64,000 nucleotides of DNA from Phymorhynchus buccinoides (GCA_017654935.2 CM065687.1:20046042-20110041), one strand, 5' to 3'; numbered from the stretch's first letter, positions 22,071-32,999 are shown. Translations and numbers: made by a program. Notes: generated by a model from the sequence alone, not told the origin.

Positions 22071-23345
22071 GGCCGTCATGGTCGAAAACAGTAGAAAGAC
22101 GTACATAGGTAGTAATCATTGTAGCATGTCATCAGAAATATTGATCTAACCCTAATCCGAGTCACTATTTAAGTAAAACAATGGTCGGCGTTTGTGTATC
22201 GCCCCTCCCCTCGTTCTTCCTTTCACAACAATTTTAGCAAAATATGGATTAATGTGAAGATTATACATCTGTTACATGCTATCCATTATACCCTCGTCTA
22301 TTTTTAAAAACAGACTTCATTCGCTAGACATAAATAAACGTATATTCAGTATAGTTTTTTTGGCAAATCAAGACGTTGCGTTTAGGGTTTGTTCCTTTTG
22401 CGTACTTGTGGTCTACAGAGCTAACTGTACCTCATCTAATCAAATATCTGAATTGCCTGAAGCAAGTACGTCAACCAAAGATAGTCAACAATGCTATTTG
22501 TCATGTAGGATCTGTAAGGTATGGTTACAGCCAGAAATGTTTCCATAATCGCTGTTACTGTCACTGGTTGAGTCATCTTTCTCAGTAGCCTACATAATTC
22601 ACGACCGGTTTCCTGTCAGTGCTGCACTTGTAATTAGTATGAACTCAGTAATCGTGTCCGGTCTTCGTTGTACAAAATTAATGGTAATTTATCTTCCTTT
22701 ATAGGTTTTGGCTCCCGCCCACCTGCGTGCGCATCTCGACCCTTCCAACGGAAGTGTCGCCATCTTAGTCAGATTTGTGTGCAAACAGCATCGATCGGGC
22801 ATTCAGTTTCAAACAAAGTTACTGACTAAGATGGCGGTCTCCCATACTATGGAGCGCTCCTTGTGGCCGGATATGACGACACGTGGGTACAAGCCATAGT
22901 TATACGTATCGTCGATTTGGTGTGCAGAAGAATTTCGTTTTTATGTGGGTACGTTTGTACTCGTCAAGGAAACATCTAGAAGTAGAACTAGACGATGGAT
23001 GAGTCATTCAACATGGCGTCACTCGTTTGACCCTTAGTCATCTAGCTTATTCATACACCTCTGTGCATTAGTTTAATTGTTATAATTATGTGTTCAAATT
23101 TTATGAAGATATCATTACAACTGGAAATATACTGTGTCAGTGTAAACCCTACTGGCTTCATTAGGTTAAATCTGTTCAACTAGAAATACACTGTGTCAGT
23201 GATAATTCTGGCTTCTAGTTCTACCCACCATCATCTTTATTTCAAATGATATATTTTGTTTTAAAACGTAAGTCAGTGGTACAACATACTGTTGTCATAC
23301 TGGCCATCGTAGGATTGTTATACAACAAACTGTCGTCACACACTG
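22071..23345. other. Intron 2 of gene C; one 15-bp inverted repeat with YY1-like sites
   Basis: CGCCATCTTAGTCAG at 22758-22772 is inverted at 22822-22836 as CTGACTAAGATGGCG, 49 bp apart. AAGATGGCGG resembles a YY1 site. Otherwise the only repeat is a short duplication at 23112-23215 (CTGTGTCAGTGTAA / CTGTGTCAGTGATAA). No exon is supported. Confidence 0.4.
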
Positions 23346-23348
23346 TTT

Positions 23349-24580
23349 GAGTGTATGGATGACATGCTAGTTTCCACAGTATGTTGTCAGTGTATGGATG
23401 GCACGCCATGTTCCACAGTATGTTTTGAGTGTATGGATGGCATGCTAGTTTCCACACTATGTTGTCAGTGTATGGATGGCATGCTAGTTTCCACACTATG
23501 TTGTCAGTGTATGGATGGCATGCTAGTTTCCACACTATGTTGTCAGTGTATGGGTGGCGTGCTATGTTCCACACTATGTTGTCAGTGTATGGATGGCGTG
23601 CTATGTTCCACACTATGTTGTCAGTGTATGGATGGCGTGCTATGTTTCACACTATGTTGTCAGTGTATGGATGGCGTGCTATATTCCACACTATGTTGTC
23701 AGTGTATGGATGGCGTGCTAGTTTCCACACTATGTTGTCAGTGTATGGATGGCATGCTAGTTTCCACACTATGTTGTCAGTGTATGGATGGCGTGCTAGT
23801 TTCCACACTATGTTGTCAGTGTATGGATGGCATGCTAGTTTCCACACTATGTTGTCAGTGTATGGATGGCGTGCTAGTTTCCACACTATGTTGTCAGTGT
23901 ATGGATGGCGTGCTAGTTTCCACACTATGTTGTCAGTGTATGGATGGCGTGCTAGTTTCCACACTATGTTGTCAGTGTATGGATGGCGTGCTAGTTTCCA
24001 CACTATGTTGTCAGTGTATGGATGGCATGCTAGTTTCCACACTATGTTGTCAGTGTATGGATGGCATGCTAGTTTCCACACTATGTTGTCAGTGTATGGA
24101 TGGCGTGCTAGTTTCCACACTATGTTGTCAGTGTATGGATGGCGTGCTAGTTTCCACACTATGTTGTCAGTGTATGGATGGCATGCTAGTTTCCACACTA
24201 TGTTGTCAGTGTATGGATGGCATGCTAGTTTCCACACTATGTTGTCAGTGTATGGATGGCATGCTAGTTTCCACACTATGTTGTCAGTGTATGGATGGCG
24301 TGCTAGTTTCCACACTATGTTGTCAGTGTATGGATGGCGTGCTAGTTTCCACACTATGTTGTCAGTGTATGGATGGCATGCTAGTTTCCACACTATGTTG
24401 TCAGTGTATGGATGGCGTGCTAGTTTCCACACTATGTTGTCAGTGTATGGATGGCGTGCTAGTTTCCACACTATGTTGTCAGTGTATGGATGGCATGCTA
24501 GTTTCCACACTATGTTGTCAGTGTATGGATGGCATGCTAGTTTCCACACTATGTTGTCAGTGTATGGATGGCGTGCTAGC
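23349..24580. repeat. 39-bp minisatellite, about 31 copies, in intron 2 of gene C
   Basis: The unit is TGTATGGATGGCATGCTAGT followed by TTCCACACTATGTTGTCAG. Units differ mainly at one site, GCATGC versus GCGTGC, and in the first copies also TAGTTTCC versus TATGTTCC. Since 39 is 13 codons, several frames on both strands stay open (for example repeated MDGVLVSTLCCQC). Copies differ by changes that alter codons freely, so I treat it as non-coding. Confidence 0.95.
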
Positions 24581-24617
24581 ACAATAATAATCTAAGAAAC
24601 AAAGGGAAAAGACAAAC

Positions 24618-24706
24618 CATCTTGCGCGACCTTCGAAAGTCACGTTCCCGCACAGCCCATCTTTTCGCTGCAGGCCACGGGGCATTCTGTGCTCCGTCTC
24701 CCTTAC
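24618..24706 (-). CDS. Gene C exon 2
   Basis: An 89-bp exon after the acceptor CCACTAG, encoding VRETEHRMPRGLQRKDGLCG and ending NVTFEGRAR plus TG of a split Trp codon. It aligns with exon 2 of gene B. The donor is GTTTGT, weaker than the GTAAGC of gene B. The intron 2 boundary lies only about 30 bp from the 39-bp minisatellite. Confidence 0.75.
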
Positions 24707-24814
24707 CTAGTGGACACAACAGAAAGAAAATGAAAAAGAAACACCCGAAGGTGCTGATGGGACCCAGAGATGCAACAGCCACGCCTGCCCTATCAACACG
24801 AGAGCAGCCCTGCT

Positions 24815-25640
24815 TCAGCCCTGGAAGTCCGTGTTGTGTTATTTAGGAACAGGCACGCGCGGGACAGGGGCACACATAGCTCCTCCCGGCTTGGTGACCA
24901 TCAGATGCAATGCAGGGGGCCCTTGCGAAATGTCCCCCTTGGGTGTACCAGCCCGTTTTGCCTGACTTGTAATGAACAGCCCATGGGCGGGTAAGAAGCC
25001 CATGGGCGGGTAAGAAGCACATGCCAATTATCTCATGAAATGAAGCAAATTTCAGTCACATTTTGCCCATGAGACGATAATTAATGTTTAGCATTCGTCT
25101 CATGGGCAAATTTGACTGACATTTGCTTCATTTCATGAGATGATTGGCATGGGCTTCTTACCCGCCCATGGGCTTTTTACCCCGTCTTCATCTACAGTTA
25201 ATGGGACAGACACACTGCGTACGATTCGATCCCAGTGCTATCCGACTGTGTGACATTTGCGATTCGTGATTCTCGTGAAATTCGACTGTCTAAATGAATC
25301 CGATGAAATCTCAATAAGTTTTGTTCACTATTATTTTGTAGTCCACACCCACACACACCACCACCACCACCACCACACGAATCTGATGGAATATTTGGTA
25401 TTTCTGTATCAGATATTCCATGCAATTCCTATAATATTGGGGTCTACATGTTCCAGCCTTGGAAGTCCGTGTTGTGTTACTGGGGAGCAGACACACACGG
25501 GACATTCCATGAAGTGTACAGAGGCACACAACTACTCCCGGCTTGGTGACCATCGGATACGATACAAAGGAGTCCTTGCCAAATGTCCCCATGGGTGTAC
25601 CAGCCCATTTTTCATGACTGCGGAGCCCACCGGCAAAAAA
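24815..25640. repeat. Tandem duplication of about 165 bp in intron 1 of gene C, with hairpin MITE copy 3 between
   Basis: GGAAGTCCGTGTTGTGTTA and CCCGGCTTGGTGACCATC occur at 24825-24900 and again at 25463-25555, with GGGTGTACCAGCCC after each. The two are clearly diverged. Between them lies the TA-flanked hairpin element (24979-25194). Its left end here is rearranged: GGGCGGGTAAGAAGCCCAT is doubled and the terminal GGGTAAGACGGGG is missing, while the mirrored copy is complete. Confidence 0.75.
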
Positions 25641-25799
25641 CACCCACTCAGAAACCAGAACGCATGCAACAGCCCCCACCAAGGACAGGCGAGGCCTGTG
25701 TATCACTGGACAAAGCCACAGGCTCTCGCCTTTACGGTTTCATATGCCTCAGAAGATAGTCCCAGAATGTGATCTTTGCCTATGTTCAAAACTTTAAGA

Positions 25800-26020
25800 G
25801 CCTGCTACACACATACGATTCGGACCTGAATGCGATGCGATTTTGACGATGTGAGTCATGATTCACGTGCATTCCATGCACTGTCTACTAGAGCATAGTG
25901 AGCGAAAATGGCAGAATTGTTTTTAGACGGAAGTATTGCCCGTGAATCAGGACTCACGTGACCCAATCGCATCGCACCCCCATACGAGTTTGTGCGTGTG
26001 TGGCGCCGGCTTTACGCCAG
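25800..26020. mobile_element. MITE-like inverted-repeat element
   Basis: GCTACACACATACGATTCG, GCGATGCGATT and GTGAGTCATGATTCACGTG at the left are matched in reverse complement by CGTGAATCAGGACTCACGTG, AATCGCATCGCAC and ATACGAGTTTGTGCGTGTGT at the right. It is about 210 bp with no coding capacity. The mirrored copy is at about 61022-61240. Confidence 0.65.
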
Positions 26021-26500
26021 GTTTGACAAAGATGCATGTACCTTTACATACAAATCCTTTTTCTTTGACTTTGATTAGTATTTTACTGATGGTTGCCAGT
26101 AGCAAAATAGTCAAAACGTTAATAATTCCTGCTTTTATTTGTTCCTTTCAAATAAAGGTTCATGCCCCAAACCTTATCTCTTTTATAGCAATAGCCTAGG
26201 CTACTGATAGAAATGCTTGATTTGTGATAATAAAAGGGTTCGGCATCTTGTTTAATCTCTCCTTCAACTTCACCTTTTCGTAAAAGGTATGCTGCGAACC
26301 GTATCCCTCTACAATAGGGCCATCAACCTTTTCGTTTTGGAAATGGTGTTGTGTCGTAAGCTTTACCCCTTTACAGTTATTGCTAAGTACGTTGCAAATG
26401 GAAGTAAGTTTGAAATAGTATGATTAGTAATCCGTCATTTACATGATGGCTACCTAACAGAGACAAGAGAATAGCAAGGCAATTGCGTACTGCAACTTAC

Positions 26501-26915
26501 GTGCTCGTGGAAGGCTTTCATCTTCTGAACATCGGCTGACGACATAGGCAGTCGCTCCCAGTGCCCTTGCGTCATTGAGGCCATGACGTCATCACAATGC
26601 ACGTGATCAGCGGAGGCCACGTGCTCAGCGTCTGACGACCACTGAGCTATATATATATAATATATAGCTCAGTGCTGACGACTGGGAAGTATCGTTGCTA
26701 AAGATGGTCCCTTCGTTCTGAGGACCGACGGGCGACACTTTTTTGTCTGACGAGAGCGTCCACCATTTCTTGTAGTATGAAACTAATGGATGATGACCAG
26801 ACGAGAGGAAGACCACACATAAAGTTGCCGTCAGAACGCACGCTAGAAGAAACAGCGGCAAATTCCTCTGTTGACAGAAGAGGCGTTTACAGGCGCATGC
26901 ATACTTCATTGGCAT
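26501..26915 (-). pseudogene. Gene C exon 1 (signal anchor) with 43-bp frameshifting insertion
   Basis: The exon starts at the ATG of MPMKYACACK and ends at GAGCAC before the donor GTAAGT. It encodes the signal anchor and stalk. The intact version in the mirrored arm (60165-60536) is 372 bp and this one is 415 bp. The extra 43 bp are a 35-bp hairpin plus a repeated 8-mer (positions 26632-26682). After it the frame runs into a stop (SVVVRR then stop). Without the insertion the exon would continue [20 protein letters not shown] to the donor. Confidence 0.85.
26640..26674. mobile_element. 35-bp hairpin insertion with 8-bp target duplication (hAT-like micro-MITE)
   Basis: The plus strand reads CTGACGAC, then a 35-bp insert, then CTGACGAC again. 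The insert has 15-bp perfect terminal inverted repeats, CACTGAGCTATATAT, around 5 bp. The mirrored arm has the empty site with one copy of the 8-mer (GTCGTCAG, near 60400). An 8-bp duplication of form nTnnnnAn and a CAnTG terminus are features of hAT transposons. It breaks the reading frame of gene C exon 1. At 35 bp it is far below normal MITE size, so a repair-generated palindrome remains possible. Confidence 0.75.
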
Positions 26916-28022
26916 CTTCAGTCATAACAATTGCCACTTGTTGTCGTTGTCTTATACGAAGTATTTTCTCACTTCCAACCCTGCTTTGTTCTACACTGAC
27001 ATTCTTCTTTTGAAACACTTTGAGTTACACGTTTGTTTTTTCTTTTGTGTCAATTGCAATTGTTTTGTGGCAGATTGCTTTTCTTAGTGTTTTTGTTTCT
27101 TTTGAGTTGTAAAGCACAAGATGGGTGTTCGTTTATATAAGTTAAGGAATGGTGCAGTCATTGACTGGTTTTCATAATCAAGATCGCTTCAAGGGCCTTC
27201 TCGCGGCTCGTCGGCTTCTTAGTGTCAGCTGTTGTGTCGAAAATGGCCAAATGCCAAGTAAATACAAAAAGGCCTTTTAAGAAACATAACTATACTCATA
27301 TACTAAGCTTTTCGCAAGTTATTTAACGGGATCGATGGATTAAAGCAATGATTAATTATTGTCTGTGCATTTCTAAATACAAGTCAAGATTAACTCAACA
27401 ATTTAGAGGAACATTTCCTACGTGGCCCTCTGTTTACAAAATTTCACCAAAACGTGTCTTCGGTTTTAAAGCAATAGCCTACTGCTCAAATAAAACTTAG
27501 CAGATCACAAATCAATCCTATTGAAATATCTGTTTCTGAATACAGACCATGGTTATGATTTGTTTTGGACAATGCTCCAGCTCTCGCCCATTTTCAGTCA
27601 ATTCTTCTCATATATCTTTTAAAAGATGTTTTTTTCTTCATTTCAGACCTACAGACAGAGAAAGACAAAAGCATAATCACCAGCGCGTAGTTATGATTCC
27701 AATACATCACAGACACACTCTCCTTAAATGCACAAATAATAGAGAAGTACGACTCGCATAAATGTACGTTTTAAGTGTCAAACTTCAAGGTATCGCTCAC
27801 CAAAGTTATTCAGATTGGAAGGAACACTCAAAAATGGGGTATTGACCCATCTGCCAAATTTGATAAACAATCCGTCTAGTATTTTGTGAAAGAAAAATGG
27901 TGACAGACATATTAACACACGCATAAATACGCATAAGCACACAGGGACAGACTCCGAGCTAGTCAGAGCACACTCGTTTCACTTTTGACGACTGGCGATA
28001 ACACACAATCTTTTTATTTAGC
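26916..28022. other. 5' flank of gene C; no gene seen
   Basis: AT-rich intergenic sequence upstream of gene C. It is conserved in the mirrored arm at about 59036-60164 with few differences, which reflects the duplication rather than selection. I see no second exon or convincing core promoter. Confidence 0.4.
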
Positions 28023-28598
28023 TTAAAGGGGCACCCTGATGGATGAGTGTTTACAAGAAACACTTCGAGGTCACCAGAAAGACAGCCTTTTCAAGGAACG
28101 GAGCACTCACTTTGGTCTGGTTTCCTAGAAATCAAACCGTCAAAACGGCGATTCCTCCTTGGCGGAGTTGCCGGAGAGAGAAGCCATTTTGGACGGGGTG
28201 GGTGGAGGCCACTAAGAGTGGTTGAATCTTTTGCTTCTTTGTAGTGGAGTAAAAAAAGAAAGAATCCATTTCCTTTGTTGTGAGCGAAACTCCTTTTGGT
28301 AAACTGCATACAAACTGTATAAAAAAAAGGCTTGTAATGTGGACATTTCGTGCAAACGATTTGGTCTAACTCAGGCGGCCATTAGAAAAGAGAAGGCATA
28401 TGCACGCGCCTTCTCTTTCACTGACAGAATCTGACTTGCAGCACCCCCGCCAAGGAGGAATCGCCGATTTGACGGTTTGATTTCTAGGAAACCAAAGCAA
28501 AGTGAGTGTTGCAATCTCTGTAAAGGGCGTTTTCCTGGTGATATCGACGTGTTTCTTGTATTAAAATAAAACACGTATCTGTCAGGGTGCCCCTTTAA
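28023..28598. mobile_element. Second copy of the TTAA-bounded inverted-repeat element
   Basis: TTAAAGGGGCACCCTGATGG at the left and its inverse, CAGGGTGCCCCTTTAA, at the right. The TIRs extend through TTTCCTAGAAATCAAACCGT and the inner GGCGATTCCTCCTTGGCGG. It is closely related to 5766-6316. The mirror copy is 58461-59035. Confidence 0.8.
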
Positions 28599-28879
28599 AT
28601 CCCACATCAAGCGTGGGAATGTTCCATCCAATTCAATGGAACGGGGGACAAGACAAACAGTTCAACTACAGTTGTCCCCCCTGTAGCCTATAAGCTTTCA
28701 AATCTGGTGAGCGTCTGCAGTTTAAGCACACACAGTATTAAATAATAATTCCATTCAGGTAGTCTACTTAACCCTGGGGGTGGATTTGTGCCTGCACATT
28801 CGGTTTTCATCATGCCAGGGCCCCACACACAACGCGACGGGCCCCCTTTGCCTCACTTTTAACATTCAGCTCAAAAGTA

Positions 28880-29060
28880 TAATGTTGTTGTCATTGTCGT
28901 ACTTTGGCTAAAAGACTCAAGGGATCACCCCAACAGCGGAAGCACTTGAACACTATCGTACAAGTGCATCAGCTGCGGATGAGAACATTGCGAGTGTGAC
29001 CGGTTTTTGATTACCCCGCCAAGTGGGCAGCCAAACTCCGACTTCGGGGGACAAAGTGTA
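28880..29060. repeat. Dispersed repeat, inverted copy at 33000-33195
   Basis: TTGGCTAAAAGACTC, GGATCACCCCAACAGCGGAA, GCACTTGAACACTAT and GATGAGAACATT match the reverse complement of 33010-33190. Both copies are present again in the right arm. It is about 180 bp, possibly an old SINE; no tRNA-like promoter boxes are evident. Confidence 0.6.
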
Positions 29061-29260
29061 TGATAACGGTTATCGCAAAACTAAATCAAATAAACAAACA
29101 ACAACAACAGCAACAACAACAAAAACCCACACGAAAACCAACATCTCTTCAATGAGAATGACTTGATGCAAATGAATTCCAACGTAAACAGTGACCTTCC
29201 AGGGACATCGCCCATCACAGTGCGTGTCAATGGTGCTCGCGATGTTGGAATAAACTTGAA

Positions 29261-29505
29261 TTAACCCTTTCACCGCCAGCCATTCATCAGCCAAAAAAGA
29301 CCATTTAACCTAACTAGGTACAGAAAAAAGAATGATCTGCAATATTGCGAATTCCTCTGTGACATATAACATTAGGCCTATCCTTACCTCCCAAAATTAA
29401 GAAAATATGGTCTTTGGATAACAGGCCCTGATTTGATGCCTTTTAGTGACATGGGTGTAAAACCATTGTGGTGCTAAAATGCGACATTGGCGGTGAAAGG
29501 GTTAA
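29261..29505. mobile_element. piggyBac-like MITE (TTAACCCTTTCACCGCCA termini)
   Basis: The element begins TTAACCCTTTCACCGCCA and ends with TGGCGGTGAAAGGGTTAA, an 18-bp perfect terminal inverted repeat that includes the TTAA target. TTAA plus CCCTTT is typical of piggyBac-derived MITEs. It is 245 bp and non-coding. The mirror copy is 57554-57797. A 74-codon frame across its edge, present in both arms, is chance. Confidence 0.8.
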
Positions 29506-30765
29506 AATTGCTGGCAAACAAAGAAGACTGTTTTAAATTGAAATAAACAACAAGAGCCTCGTCGTTAAGATAGACAGAAAGAGACATACAGTGAAAGACT
29601 TAAAGGCATAGATACAAAAATAAAATATGCATAGGCCTACTTACACTCTCAATACTTGATGTAAGATTAAGCCTACGTGCACTGTTCAACTCTGGTACGA
29701 TTTTTACAGATCGTACGGTAAAGGTCAAGATGTACCCCCCCCCCCCCCCCCCTTACATTTCTCGGCTCTCCCCGCATTTTCATACTTGCCTTTCTCACCA
29801 AACATTAAGCTGTATTTTATTAACCTTTTCAGCTAATTATCTTTGTTGAATGATGAATCGCAGTCATGATAAAAGCTATTATCTAACAGGACCCCCCCCC
29901 CCCCCCCCTCCCCCCAGTACCCACAACAGCCGCGGAGCATTTGTCACAGTCCTGGTTCATTGCGTTTTTCCGTCTTGCCTTTATCTTCTACTATTATTGA
30001 ATGCATGTGTTTAATTATGTAAATGGATGAAAATTAGTGTTAAATATAGCAAACGATAGAGGATGAAGTACTCAATCTGCAGTAAGAAAGGCAAGACTGA
30101 CTGAAAAAAATGGAAACAACCGAGAAATGGAGGGGGGGGGGGGGGTTACAGTTTGTGATGATAACATTTTCACAAAATCACATATTGCCATTTTCCTTCA
30201 AAGAATCCCGAGACAGGTGGCAGCGAACGAAACAGAGCTGAGATGAAGACAAAATTAATGAACGCTTCCGGTTGGTCTTGTCCTCAGACAACGAAAACTA
30301 TGTTTTTGGTTTTGCGTGCGTGTGTTCTGACAGCCTTGTGTGTCAAACGATTCATTTTATTATAAAAACAACAACCTGGATGGATGATAATCAAATTTGG
30401 CAGAATGGTTGCAAAGCCATTAAATGTTCCTTTCATTTTTTAATAATCTTTCTGACCTTAACCTCGAAGTTTGACCTTTACAACGTAAGATGTGGACATA
30501 TCTTTTGCATCTATGCAGTTACTCTTACTATTTGATAAATGAGTATGAATGACTGAAGGTGAGACTTAATAATTGAATAATTAGTTGAATAATTACTCTT
30601 TTGATTTGGACCGTTTAAACTGGAACATGAAAATTTAGTTTTTTATGCTATCACTGTAATACTTTTGTGGTAACCTTCCATATAAGGAGATAAGCTCAAA
30701 GTTATATAGTCTAGTTAGAAGTAGCGTACAATGAGCAGCTTAGGACGCTGATTGAACCGCCAGGG
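29506..30765. other. Intergenic; homopolymer C/G runs, no gene seen
   Basis: Poly-C at 29736-29752 and 29889-29906 and poly-G at 30132-30145. The first two flank a roughly 150-bp segment whose neighbourhood is partly inverted (CTTGCCTTTCTC / GAAAGGCAAGAC). No exon is supported. Confidence 0.45.
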
Positions 30766-30766
30766 G

Positions 30767-30856
<90 letters not shown>

Positions 30857-30973
30857 ACTTTCTTTTTGTTTTCCTTTTCTTGTTATTTGGCTTTTCTTTT
30901 TCCCCTCGAGGGCATGGTGTAAAGAAGCTTGAGCTTATCCGTTTACCCTCATTAAACATTCGTATTCGTATTC

Positions 30974-31055
<82 letters not shown>

Positions 31056-31168
31056 ACTTTCTTTTTGTTTTCCTTTTCTTGTTATTTGGCTTTTCTTTTT
31101 TCCCCTCGAGGGCATGGTGTAAAGAAGCTTGAGCTTATCCGTTTATCCTCATTAAACATTCGTATTCG

Positions 31169-31258
<90 letters not shown>

Positions 31259-31370
31259 ACTTTCTTTTTGTTTTCCTTTTCTTGTTATTTGGCTTTTCTT
31301 TTTCCCCTCGAGGGCATGGTGTAAAGAAGCTTGAGCTTATCCGTTTACCCTCATTAAACATTCGTATTCG

Positions 31371-31445
<75 letters not shown>
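30766..31445. repeat. Composite tandem array: four (CT)n tracts separated by three 123-124-bp spacers
   Basis: CT tracts at about 30770-30849, 30975-31047, 31173-31250 and 31374-31445 are separated by nearly identical spacers. Each spacer starts CATTTTTTACTTTCTTTTTG and ends CATTAAACATTCGTATTCGT, the latter resembling a LINE 3' tail. The mirrored region (about 55580-56300) is scrambled. Confidence 0.9.
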
Positions 31446-31451
<6 letters not shown>

Positions 31452-31794
31452 TATCCCCAACTAAGAATACCACGCGCTATAAGTCCCGACTGGTTTGATT
31501 GCCCCCTGGCGGTTCAAAAAGCGTCCTAAGTTGACCAATATCATGACCTTTGACCTTGTTTCTTTGAGAACAGCTGCAGACAAACACTTCAAATTTTGTA
31601 GGGTGGTATGCTGTGCTACCTCAATAAATTATGATGCGTCCCGTGACTTGCCGGCCTTGACCTTCACGTTGACCTTGAAGCGTTTTAATTTCTTCAGTGC
31701 GCAATACCTCGTGAATGGATAACTGTCGAATCTTGTATATCCTTGTAGTTACCCTGTCTCTGCATAGAGGGGAGGGAGAGGACTGGAAGGAAAA

Positions 31795-31976
31795 GGTTCT
31801 TCTTCCTCTTCTTCTTCTTCCTCTTCTTCTTCTTCTTTTTCTTCTTCTTCTTCTTTTTCTTCTTCTTCTTCTTCTTCTTTTTCTTCTTCTTTTTTTTTTC
31901 TTCTTCTTCTTCTTCTTTCTTCTTCTTCTTCTTCTTCTTCTTCTTCTTCTTCTTCTTCTTCTTCTTCTTCTTCGTT
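31795..31976. repeat. (TTC)n microsatellite
   Basis: About 180 bp of TTC/CTT repeats. The mirror copy at 55078-55170 is much shorter and interrupted. Confidence 0.95.
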
Positions 31977-32109
31977 CGCTCAGTTTCCTGTCATATGAGC
32001 ATAGATGCGTCGTTCTGCCGTTATGCGCCTAACTAAGAAATAGTTACACCCAACATGTCTGACTTCGGTTGAAGAATGTTTTATAAGAATTTATAGGGAA
32101 AAAAAAAGG

Positions 32110-32830
32110 CAGTAGAATGGACCAGTTAGGGTATCAGGACAAGTACCCCCCGGACAAGTACCCCCGGACAAGTACCCCCCGGACAAGTACCCCCCGGACA
32201 AGTACCCCCCGGACAAGTACCCCCCTAGGACATCTACCCCCTGGACAAGTACCCCCCACACATTATTTTTTTAAACATTTTAAAGAAATTGGAGCGCGCA
32301 CACGCACACACACGCACACATGCATGTGCGGGCAGGATGGGGAAAAAAGCTTGTCAGCTTATTCTTTAACCCTCAATAAAGATGATTTTGACTTCACTCG
32401 ACTTGACACACACACGGTATCAGGACAACTACCCCCGGGACACTAGCTGGACAAGCGGCTCCACCACAACGCGGGAAATACAAGGCCATCACCGAGCGCT
32501 TAGTGTTGTGGCCGACTATGGCAACTGCCCTATCTTGGACTTTCTACGAGGTATTGCACACAACATGCAGATGTAGATTACATGAAGAACATTTTGCCTT
32601 GTATATAATTGCCTTGTATATAGAAATTAGTCCATAAATGTAACATAAAATGTATTATATACTACAAGTAAAAAAAGAACATGTCCATTTTTTCACTTTT
32701 TTTTTATTTGCCTATATATGTTTTCAGGGGGGTACTTGTCCGGGCGGTAGTTGTCCTAGGGGGGTAGTTGTCCTAGGGGGTGACTGTCCGGGGGTACTTG
32801 TCCGGGGGGTAGTTGTCCTAGAACCACCAG
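32110..32830. mobile_element. Foldback-type element with arrayed GGACAAGTACCCCCC termini
   Basis: Seven or so tandem GGACAAGTACCCCCC units at 32138-32262 are answered by inverted units (GGGGGTACTTGTCCGGGG, GGGTAGTTGTCCTA) at 32728-32822, and one further direct unit lies near 32420. CCAGTTAG flanks both outer ends. It has no transposase. The interior holds a retroposon-like tail near 32350-32400 (CCCTCAATAAAGATGATTTTG). The mirror copy is 54230-54925, heavily corrupted. Confidence 0.7.
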
Positions 32831-32999
32831 TTAGATAGAAAGATAGCAGATAACAGTAGGCAAAGGAAAAAGGCAGAGTCTAAGAGAGTGACAGATTAGA
32901 GGAAGTTACAAGCACAGAACTTCCAGAAGGTGGAAAAGGATTCCAAATCCGATCAGTACTGTGGGGAGGGAAAATCGGCCAAGAACATGTCTGCCGCTC

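Larger units (their letters stand above)
17681..26915 (-). pseudogene. Gene C: PC-esterase (SGNH/GDSL-like) type II membrane protein, exon 1 disrupted in this copy
   Basis: Four exons on the minus strand: 26915-26501, 24706-24618, 19691-19372 and 18261-17681, joined in phases 0, 2 and 1. With an uninterrupted exon 1 (as in the mirrored copy at 60165) the protein would be 453 residues. It has a short N-terminal cytosolic segment, a signal anchor (LPLFLLACVLTATLCVVFLS), a stalk, a Cys-rich segment ([20 protein letters not shown]), the SGNH block I FIGDSLVRH with the presumed catalytic Ser, and near the C-terminus [13 protein letters not shown] with the presumed catalytic Asp/His pair. By family knowledge such domains (NXPE, TBL, CASD1) act on O-acetyl groups of glycans in the Golgi lumen; the substrate is unknown. 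In this copy a 43-bp net insertion in exon 1 shifts the frame. Intron 2 holds two minisatellites and a LINE tail. Confidence 0.8.

Noticed and set aside
23355..24587. 410-codon plus-strand frame and 311-codon minus-strand frame of 13-residue repeats
   Set aside because: The frames follow from a 39-bp stop-free unit. They are open in more than one frame and on both strands, lie between exons 2 and 3 of gene C, and have no other coding signal.
29070..29294. 74-codon frame MADEWLAVKG conserved in both arms
   Set aside because: Conservation is explained by the mirrored duplication. The frame overlaps the terminal repeat of the piggyBac-like MITE and a CAA microsatellite.
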